A DNA stretch of 10,310 nt from Trachipleistophora hominis. Its lineage: Eukaryota; Microsporidia; Pleistophoridae. A program made the translations under genes and the position numbers. The stretch lies in the NCBI GenBank assembly GCA_000316135.1, contig JH993985.1, positions 40,221 to 50,530 of the forward strand, read 5' to 3'. The stretch's first letter is position 1; every line of letters begins with the position of its first letter. The notes under the pieces were generated by a model. It was not told where the DNA came from and did not search any database. It saw nothing but the letters and a program-made list of their open reading frames with translations. Below, piece by piece: positions 1 through 5,642 of this stretch.

Positions 1-49
1 CCCTACTAAACAACCTATCCTACCCTACCAAACAACAATACCCCCATGC

Positions 50-2203
50 CTAAACCATAGCATCCCCCATCATCACCCGTATTATCTCCTTCTCCTTATC
101 CTTAACATACACATCCACCCTATCTCTCCCTCCACACACACAGTAATACCATGTCCTACACCGCACAACACACAGTCCCTTACCACGCAGCTCATCAACC
201 CTCTCCCCATCAATCATCCTCCTAAGCATCATCTCATCAACCACCACACACTCCCTCACGTACCTTCCAAAGTACCACAGGTTGTTCATCCTGTACTGAT
301 CGTCTCTTATCTTGGTGAACAGCAGGATGCCTATCGATACTACGTTCGTTTTGTTTGCCACGTTTAGTTGGTCATTGTTATTGATGTAGTATATTCTGTT
401 GGTGTTTGGTGTTGTTATGAAGTGTCCTTTGAGGATTAGTTTGTAGTGTGATAGGAGGGTGTGTATGAGGGTAGGACTGGCGTACGAGTACTTTGTGCCG
501 TTCATTGTCAGCACTGTGGTATTTTCATTTGATGTATGATGGGGTGTAAGATTGTGGGATGATACTTTGTTATGTTCTATCTTAACATCCTTTACCCTAG
601 TATTCTCTATCTTAGCATCCTCTACCTTAACATCCTCTCCTTTAACACCATTCTTCTTCCTTCTACGTAGTATTGCAATGAAGAATGCACCGCTGTTATT
701 ATCCTGTGGATAGAAACGCATGCATTTCTTTAGTTCATGGTAATTCTCTGATTTATACTCCGTAGGGGTTGTCCATTCTGTAAGACCTTCCCTGTAAAAT
801 ATTTTATATTTACCATTCACGTGTCTATCGTTAGAATTAAAATAATTAATCTTAGTCTTAGTGTTAGGGATGTTAGGGTTAGGGATGTTATCACAACTAC
901 CATTCCTATCACAGTTATCCCTACCATCATTACAACCATTCCTATCATAACCATTCCTATCACAACCATTCCTATCATTACAGTCCATTCGTACCATCTC
1001 AAACATATCATTCCCTACCTCATCAACACTCACCACCTCACACTCATCCCTCACACTCTGCACCACCCACTCATTCTCAACAGGATCAACAGCACACGTA
1101 GAATAAACAACATAACCATCCCCAACCATACTAAGCGCTTTAATCACCAGCGCTCTCATCAACCGCACATTCTTATCCCCAACCACCACCCTATTCTTCC
1201 TGAACGTGCCATCGCCAGAACACGGCGCATCAACAAGCACCGCATCGTACGGCACGGCCGGGCGCGGAAAGCTCAGGCCGTTCGCATTCGTAAGCAGCTT
1301 GGGCATGTGCGCACTGCGGTGCTGCACAACAAAACACCGCTTTAGGCTAACATCGTTCGCTGTGAGCGTTATGTTGTTTTCTAACATGTGTGTGCTTTTG
1401 CTGCCCGGTGCTGCGCATAGATCGAGCACTTGGAGAGCGCCTTTGCGGGTCTTTAGGGTTATGAGGAATGATGAGGGCAGGATTGAGACGAGCTCTTGGC
1501 GGGTGATGAGGTTAAGATCAGTTAGGATGGTTAGGTACTTTTTTATGAGGGGTGGTGTAATGCAATGGTTGTTAGGCTGAGAGGGCTGCTCATTTTTATC
1601 TTTAGTGTTTTCTTTATTGGTTGTTTCATTCTCTTTAGTATTCTTTATGTTAATTGTTTCTTTATTGGTTGTTTCATTCTCTGTATTAGTTATTTCATGT
1701 TTCTCTTCTTTATCATTATCTAGCACACTTTCCCTCTCTTTATCTAACACGCCTTCTTTACCATTCTCTTCTTTCTTTTTATCTAGCGCATCCTCCATCT
1801 CATTCTCTTCATTCTTCTCATTCTCTGTCACGCCTTCTCTCTCTTCACCTGTCATACTTCCTTTACCTCCTCCCCCTTTACCTACCACACTTTCCCTCTC
1901 ATTCTCTACCACACTACCCCTCTCATTCTCTACCACACTATCCCTCCCTTTACCTACCATACCTTCCCCCTCATTCTCTACCACACTTTCCCCCTCATTC
2001 TCTAATACGTACACGTTATCACACATCCGCTTAAATCCCATCCTTTCTACAATCTTTACTACATTCTCATAATAAGGCGTACTCTTACACACACGTATAA
2101 CGTAAGGCAGTGGTCTATCCATCATATCAATGAATTGCTGCATATCACGTGGTGATAGATCAAGAATGGTGGTATAATAAGGGATGAGGTGCTTGTTCTG
2201 CAT
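50..2203 (-). CDS. TRM4: tRNA (cytosine-5-)-methyltransferase, Trm4/NSUN2 family, with low-complexity insertions
   Basis: The 717-residue product is a SAM-dependent RNA m5C methyltransferase of the Nol1/Nop2/Sun family. The N-terminus (YYTTILDLS..., then RPLPYVIRV at about 30-38) and the later ITRQELVSILP (233-243) match Trm4/NSUN2 best; that subfamily methylates tRNA cytosines, mainly in the nucleus. Visible motifs are the SAM-binding DLCAAPGSKS (261-270), the motif IV stretch VDAPCSGDGT (324-333) with releasing Cys328, and the YSTC motif with nucleophile Cys370, followed by PVENE. GAFFIAIL (505-512) is the conserved end of the catalytic domain. Three low-complexity insertions (about 69-212, 408-439 and 521-546) raise the length to that of yeast and human homologues, although the core itself looks reduced. 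The start follows CCCCC by five bases; the stop is TAG. Family assignment is firm; the subfamily (Trm4 rather than another NSUN) is well supported but inferred by eye. Confidence 0.92.
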   Translation of the reverse strand: MQNKHLIPYYTTILDLSPRDMQQFIDMMDRPLPYVIRVCKSTPYYENVVKIVERMGFKRMCDNVYVLENEGESVVENEGEGMVGKGRDSVVENERGSVVENERESVVGKGGGGKGSMTGEEREGVTENEKNEENEMEDALDKKKEENGKEGVLDKERESVLDNDKEEKHEITNTENETTNKETINIKNTKENETTNKENTKDKNEQPSQPNNHCITPPLIKKYLTILTDLNLITRQELVSILPSSFLITLKTRKGALQVLDLCAAPGSKSTHMLENNITLTANDVSLKRCFVVQHRSAHMPKLLTNANGLSFPRPAVPYDAVLVDAPCSGDGTFRKNRVVVGDKNVRLMRALVIKALSMVGDGYVVYSTCAVDPVENEWVVQSVRDECEVVSVDEVGNDMFEMVRMDCNDRNGCDRNGYDRNGCNDGRDNCDRNGSCDNIPNPNIPNTKTKINYFNSNDRHVNGKYKIFYREGLTEWTTPTEYKSENYHELKKCMRFYPQDNNSGAFFIAILRRRKKNGVKGEDVKVEDAKIENTRVKDVKIEHNKVSSHNLTPHHTSNENTTVLTMNGTKYSYASPTLIHTLLSHYKLILKGHFITTPNTNRIYYINNNDQLNVANKTNVVSIGILLFTKIRDDQYRMNNLWYFGRYVRECVVVDEMMLRRMIDGERVDELRGKGLCVVRCRTWYYCVCGGRDRVDVYVKDKEKEIIRVMMGDAMV
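566..643 (-). repeat. In-frame repeat encoding (V/I)(K/E)(D/N) units
   Basis: Residues 521-546 of the Trm4-like protein carry repeated short units such as EDVKVEDAKIEN and VKDVKIEH. The plus strand shows recurring CTTAACATCCT or CTTAGCATCCT blocks. The segment comes directly after the conserved catalytic domain end and before the C-terminal extension. Confidence 0.7.
887..982 (-). repeat. In-frame 15-bp minisatellite encoding (C/Y)DRNG repeats
   Basis: Residues 408-439 of the Trm4-like protein consist of degenerate copies of the five-residue unit CDRNG (CNDRNG, CDRNG, YDRNG, CDRNG). On the plus strand the unit reads ACAACCATTCCTATC with small changes. It lies between the catalytic YSTC motif and the conserved GAFFIAIL motif, a place where length variation is likely tolerated in a surface loop. 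Confidence 0.8.
1568..1999 (-). repeat. Large low-complexity insertion in the Trm4-like protein with a 24-bp-type repeat
   Basis: This segment encodes residues 69-212, which split the conserved N-terminal part of the methyltransferase. The first portion (about 1874-1990) is an imperfect minisatellite encoding variants of an eight-residue unit, SVVENERG or SVVENERE, interspersed with VGKG. The rest is Lys/Glu/Asn/Thr-rich, with recurring NETTNKE and LDKERESV pieces. It is highly charged and probably disordered. The reading frame is kept throughout, so the repeats expand in multiples of three bases. Confidence 0.85.
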
Positions 2204-2257
2204 TTTCTGGGGGTGATCAGTTCAAAATGTATGAATGGAAAGGTTTTTATACACGTG
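2204..2257 (-). promoter_or_regulatory. Core promoter of the Trm4-like gene: CACGTG, TATA-like box and CCC start signal
   Basis: Reading toward the gene on the minus strand, a CACGTG hexamer (2252-2257) abuts TATAAAAA (2244-2251). CCCCC (2209-2213) then stands five bases before the ATG. TATA-like and CCC/GGG-like signals close to the start codon are the arrangement described for microsporidian genes and imply a very short 5' leader. No transcript data are available; function is inferred from position and motif. Confidence 0.55.
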
Positions 2258-2470
2258 AGGGGGTATTTGTGGTTAAAGGATTAGTTAAAATATTGAAATG
2301 GAATAGAAAGAACGTATTGTAGTTCAATGGTTGAAAATGTTTTTTATGAAATAAATGGTTTAATGGTACTCTTAGACTAAGGAATGGTTTGTTATCTTAG
2401 ATCTTTGGTTATCTATGTTTGTGTTTGTGTTGGTGTTGTTAGGGTTGGTTTTAGAGGTGTTTTTACTGCA

Positions 2471-2649
2471 TTTCTTAGGCCACGTGTTACGGCCTTTCTA
2501 TAATTTTGTATTTCTTGGGCCACGTGTTACGGCCATTTTGGTAAAACGCGTTTATTTATCACCTCTCCTCATAGTTTTGTATTTCTTACGCCACGTTCTA
2601 CGGCCATTTGTATAATTTTACAATTTTTCTTACGCCACGTACCGCGCCC
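2471..2649 (+). repeat. Four copies of a 24-bp CACGT-containing promoter element
   Basis: Copies lie at 2471-2494, 2511-2534, 2582-2605 and 2626-2649. The pattern is TTTCTT, two variable bases, GCCACGT, three variable bases, then ACGGCC; the last copy ends GCGCCC instead. The first two copies contain the full palindrome CACGTG. An upstream ATAATTTTGTA or ATAGTTTTGTA also precedes copies 2 and 3, so the duplicated unit is longer than 24 bp. Copy spacing is 40, 71 and 44 bp. The cluster lies within 220 bp of the CstF-64-like start and points in the same direction, so it probably regulates that gene and may also act on the divergent methyltransferase. Confidence 0.75.
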
Positions 2650-2685
2650 TTTGTTTACGGCCCTTTTCACGATCACAGCCCTCCA

Positions 2686-2692
2686 CCCCATG
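2686..2692 (+). promoter_or_regulatory. CCC start signal directly at the ATG of the CstF-64-like gene
   Basis: CCCC abuts the ATG with no gap (CCACCCCATG). The equivalent signal precedes the divergent methyltransferase. It decides the start: the frame is open 13 codons further upstream, but only from a TTG, and that stretch is promoter-like and not conserved with the family. Confidence 0.6.
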
Positions 2693-3298
2693 AAAAAAGG
2701 ATGCAGCGTATTCGTAGGAAACATAGACTTCGACGTACCAGAAGAGAAACTAATAGAACAACTGGGCACAATAGGCCGCGTAGTATCATTCCGAATGGTA
2801 TACGACCACAAAACGAAAAAGAGTAAAGGATACGGTTTCTGCGAGTACGAGACCAAAGAAATCGCGCAGCTCGCAGTTAAATCGCTTAACATTTCGTTTA
2901 ACAACCGGCAGGTAAAAATAAACTACGCTGAGAATGATATGAAACGCAAAAATAATTCGTGGAAAATTGAGGACGTGCTCAAGAAAATGGATAAGGTTAA
3001 TCTGTTGGATGTTTTGAAGTATTTGAAGACAATGGCTGTGAATAATACGGGGGAGCTTAGGCGGTTGCTGAGGAATGAACACTTTTGTGCGTTGGTGGTT
3101 GGCGTGCTGGTTAAGCTTGGATTGGTTGATGAGGAGGGTGTCTGTGAGATTGTTGGTAGGGGGATGGGCATTGAGGGTGGGAAGGAACACGTGTTGATGC
3201 ATATTTTGCAGGTTAAGGAAGAGGAGCTGGGGATGTATGACGAGCACACTAGAGAAAGGATCATGCTGTTGAAGAATATGCTAATTAAAAAGGAATGA
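2690..3298 (+). CDS. RNA15: CstF-64/Rna15-like cleavage stimulation factor (RRM, hinge, C-terminal domain)
   Basis: The 202-residue product is a compact homologue of CstF-64 (yeast Rna15), the subunit that binds U/GU-rich RNA downstream of the poly(A) site during pre-mRNA 3'-end cleavage in the nucleus. The RRM occupies about residues 4-83, with RNP2 SVFVGNI (6-12), the family-typical VVSFRMVYD (31-39) and RNP1 KGYGFCEY (46-53). Residues about 93-155 match the hinge, which in other organisms binds CstF-77/Rna14. Residues about 166-202 match the three-helix C-terminal domain (VLMHILQVKEEELGM...RIMLLKNML), which contacts Pcf11 and the Symplekin/Pta1 side. The long Pro/Gly/Met-rich linker of animal and yeast proteins is missing, as expected of a reduced genome. 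Two stops in a row (TGA TGA) end the frame. Base usage changes abruptly near base 3000, inside the gene. Confidence 0.93.
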   Translation: MKKGCSVFVGNIDFDVPEEKLIEQLGTIGRVVSFRMVYDHKTKKSKGYGFCEYETKEIAQLAVKSLNISFNNRQVKINYAENDMKRKNNSWKIEDVLKKMDKVNLLDVLKYLKTMAVNNTGELRRLLRNEHFCALVVGVLVKLGLVDEEGVCEIVGRGMGIEGGKEHVLMHILQVKEEELGMYDEHTRERIMLLKNMLIKKE

Positions 3299-3373
3299 TG
3301 AGGTGTATGACGAGCACACTAAAGAAAGGATCATGCTGTTGAAGAATATGCTAATTAAAAAGGAATGATGAGG
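3234..3373 (+). repeat. 70-bp tandem duplication of the end of the CstF-64-like gene
   Basis: Bases 3234-3303 recur directly as 3304-3373 with a single difference (G at 3252, A at 3322). The first copy is the last 21 codons plus the double stop; the second lies wholly in the 3' region. Because 70 is not a multiple of three, the second copy is out of frame and does not extend the protein. It copies most of the C-terminal helical domain. Confidence 0.95.
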
Positions 3374-3411
3374 TGATGAACACGCGTGTACATCAACTGA
3401 GTGTGACTGTT

Positions 3412-3417
3412 AATAAA
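3412..3417 (+). terminator. Candidate poly(A) signal for the CstF-64-like gene
   Basis: AATAAA lies 114 bases after the stop codon and beyond the 70-bp duplicated block. It is the first exact match downstream. In AT-rich DNA this hexamer is common, so the call rests on position only. Confidence 0.3.
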
Positions 3418-3488
3418 ATTAGTGTTTAAAATGTAACACTGCCCTATAAAACGCAATTTAATGCGGGCACCGTTTATAAAACAATAAC

Positions 3489-3530
3489 GTTACCATCAAT
3501 ACTAATAAAAAGACAACTTGCAAGCTGATT
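3489..3530 (+). repeat. Mosaic of two dispersed repeats shared with 6707-6722 and 10174-10201
   Basis: Bases 3489-3504 (GTTACCATCAATACTA) recur exactly at 6707-6722. The overlapping bases 3503-3530 match 10174-10201 at 26 of 28 positions, with a core of AATAAAAAGACAAC. The second match falls inside the open frame at the right edge, where it encodes YNKKTTCKMI. Here it reads TNKKTTCKLI followed by a stop, with only short open sequence before it. It may be a relic of a paralogous gene. Confidence 0.55.
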
Positions 3531-3533
3531 TAA

Positions 3534-3561
3534 TGACAATGAAATTGTGACAATGAAATTA
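3534..3561 (+). repeat. 14-bp tandem pair
   Basis: TGACAATGAAATTG is followed directly by TGACAATGAAATTA. It is two copies only, with no visible function. Confidence 0.7.
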
Positions 3562-3697
3562 TGCCGGGTATTACATCCCTCACACAATCTAACGTAGCAT
3601 TGAAAGAAAAACTGGTGAAATGACGGGTTGTTATACGTTTACTGCATTGTTTGCTAATTATGTTCATTCTATACATCGTGTGTTTAAAATTGATTAA

Positions 3698-3925
3698 ATG
3701 TTCTGGTACTCGTCCTTTAAAGACGGGGTAGCACAGCTTATTCTGTTCATGAAGAGAAAGATTATTTTATATGAACGTGTTTATTTACCGATTTATTACG
3801 TTATAGCGCATTTATTCATGGTGCATTGGGTGTATCTGTTGCAATCGTTATGGTTAATCAGTTTTTTTCTTAATGTTATTGACCATATCTATTTATTTCA
3901 TCATTTTGATGGTGCCTTGTTATAA
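3698..3925 (+). CDS. Possible small hydrophobic protein, status uncertain
   Basis: An ATG-initiated frame of 75 codons encodes a very hydrophobic, aromatic-rich peptide with a basic patch (KRK at about 19-21) followed by one or two possible membrane spans (about 27-65). I do not recognise it. No CCC signal precedes the ATG. Frames of this length are expected by chance a few times in 7 kb of AT-rich DNA, so the call is weak. The first third has somewhat less biased composition than its surroundings, the only hint in its favour. Confidence 0.2.
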   Translation: MFWYSSFKDGVAQLILFMKRKIILYERVYLPIYYVIAHLFMVHWVYLLQSLWLISFFLNVIDHIYLFHHFDGALL

Positions 3926-4020
3926 ATTATATTTCTATTATAATCATTTTCCGTTGATCTGTACTAATAATCACTTAAGGTATGAAATTATTTTTCATAA
4001 TTAGAGTGTTTTATACGGAG

Positions 4021-4159
4021 CGTAGATAGTATAAATATAATTATATGCTTTGAAAAGGAATACGTAGCCTTGATAAATTATAAAATACCATAAAACGTAG
4101 ATAGTACAAATATAGTTCTATGTTTTGAAAAGGAATACGTAGCTTTGATAAATTATAAA
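4021..4159 (+). repeat. 75-bp imperfect tandem duplication
   Basis: The block starting CGTAGATAGTA at 4021 repeats from 4096; 64 bases align to 4159 with about five differences. The shared core is TTTGAAAAGGAATACGTAGC, followed by TTGATAAATTATAAA. Each copy contains CGTAGATAGT and TACGTAG. It is non-coding, with stops in all frames. Confidence 0.85.
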
Positions 4160-5102
4160 GAAAAATACGAACTAAAAATATATTACAGCGACCAAGTATT
4201 CAAAGCATATCTCAAGTAGATGATCAACATCTATTTATTGAACAAGAAATTTTAATTTCTAACCGGTACTCAAGAGCGTAATTCTAGAACATCCATTCGA
4301 AGTTGAAGAAAGAACGGAAAGTAATTAAGAGGGTGTATGTTCTACCAGAAGATCGTTTGTAGATGTTCGTTATCATCGTAAACAAAGCCTCATGTTTTAT
4401 TTTTCTTCCTCTTTAACAACTCTTAAAGACTTTTAAAACATTCTTTTTTAGAGATAACTACAGGACAAATCGTTACTTTAACGTTTTCTTTTTTATGAGA
4501 TAATAAAAGTAAATAAATACGCTTATACTTAAAAAATATTTTGTTTTTCAGGTTTAAGTATCAACAATGTGTAACTATAATTTCTCGTAACAACGTCTCT
4601 AAATCATTTAATATCAATAAAAATGAAAATTTTAGCAAATTTGTTCGTTTTATTGAATAAATTTTTCATACTTCTAATTGACCAGGTAATTTGATCGTAG
4701 ATAGAAAATCAGGAACAATTTTTAACTAATTTTATAAGAATTATCAATCATAATATCAATAAAATGTAAAATCCGTATTTTTGACCATAAATTGCAAACT
4801 ACTATTTCGGACAACATTAAAACTTAAAACAGATAATAAAGCACGGAAAATATTTTTGAGAAAACAAGATCTTATTTAAAGCATCATGTAATGTCTAATA
4901 TAAGAAATAGAATAATATAACACGTAAATTATTACTTTTATGTGGTTATCGTCCAACAATACTGACATCTAAATTTGTATACGGTGCAAACTTTTGGCAT
5001 CAATAGAAAATATTCCTGGTCGGTTATATTATGTGCAACTTAGTTCATTAATCATGTTTGGTTTATTGTCAAATATTTATTATGAGTTGATACGACGAAA
5101 CA

Positions 5103-5642
5103 ATGGCTGACATGTGGAACTCGACAGAAATGGATCACACAAATTTATCTATACCTACCAACATATCGCAGGATGATAACACAGATCCAATGCTATTACC
5201 ATCTTCTTCATTCACAGGAATTAGTTACGGAATTTTGATTCCGTCATTTTTCTTAGTTGTATTTATAATTGGAGTGGTATTCGCATGTATATTTCGTTGT
5301 ATATACATAGTTACAAGGCAGGAAAGGCGTATAAAACACCGTCATCGGCATTGTGAAAGGATTCGTTCCAATCATAGGTCCAATGTAATCTTGGAATGTG
5401 AGCAAAATTCTTCTTATATCCAAATAAATTCATCTGCAAGACCAGCAACCGTAAGTACGGATTTACACTTAGCAGAAATCCTAAGTAGTGATTTACCACC
5501 ATCTTATGAAAGCATAGTTACAAATAGTCGGCCCAAACCAAAAGGAATCACACGACAATATGATCGATCATCAACCTGCGATGTTTATGAAAATGATGAC
5601 TACATGCTTCCAACATACGATGAAGCTATCGCAAACCAGTAA
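5103..5642 (+). CDS. Single-pass membrane protein with two PY motifs (Nedd4/Rsp5-adaptor-like)
   Basis: The 179-residue product has a short N-terminal domain with three N-glycosylation sequons (N6, N14, N20), one membrane segment (about 43-70, GILIPSFFLVVFIIGVVF...), a strongly basic stretch (72-92, rich in Arg/His/Lys) and a cytoplasmic tail with PPSY (132-135, within LPPSYESI) and LPTYDEAI (169-176). There is no cleavable signal peptide, so an N-out, C-in topology follows from the basic flank. PPxY and LPxY motifs bind WW domains of Nedd4/Rsp5 ubiquitin ligases; the layout resembles Drosophila Commissureless, Ndfip-type and fungal Rcr-type adaptors, but no sequence-level homology can be claimed. 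The frame is too long to be chance in such AT-rich DNA. The start context is ACAATGG with no CCC run, unlike the two upstream genes, and short upstream ATG frames are present. Function is inferred. Confidence 0.75.
   Translation: MADMWNSTEMDHTNLSIPTNISQDDNTDPMLLPSSSFTGISYGILIPSFFLVVFIIGVVFACIFRCIYIVTRQERRIKHRHRHCERIRSNHRSNVILECEQNSSYIQINSSARPATVSTDLHLAEILSSDLPPSYESIVTNSRPKPKGITRQYDRSSTCDVYENDDYMLPTYDEAIANQ

Larger units (their letters stand above)
2204..2689. other. Divergent intergenic region between the two RNA-processing genes
   Basis: This 486-bp region separates two head-to-head genes and carries the promoter elements of both. Beyond the four-copy element and the start signals, the stretch 2260-2460 is G/T-rich on the plus strand, has stop codons in all useful frames, and shows no RNA gene that I can recognise. 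Confidence 0.6.
3299..5102. other. Gene-poor AT-rich region with short repeats
   Basis: After the duplicated gene end, the sequence becomes AT-rich with stops in all frames. It contains a 14-bp tandem pair, a 75-bp tandem pair, short dispersed repeats and one open frame of doubtful status at 3698. Apart from these I see nothing that looks like a gene between 4160 and 5100. Confidence 0.6.

Noticed and set aside
863..889. TTAGGG-like units suggesting an interstitial telomere repeat
   Set aside because: There are only three to four imperfect units, they lie inside the methyltransferase frame, and they encode the Asn/Pro/Ile stretch (NIPNPNIPN) that continues the low-complexity insertion.
1605..2072. 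155-codon plus-strand frame rich in Ser, Leu and Phe
   Set aside because: It is the antisense shadow of the low-complexity insertion of the methyltransferase; its repetitive make-up mirrors the minus-strand repeat.
2651..2689. Upstream TTG extension of the CstF-64-like frame by 13 codons
   Set aside because: It lacks an ATG, runs through promoter-like sequence, and the ATG at 2690 has the CCCC signal directly before it and gives a normal RRM start.
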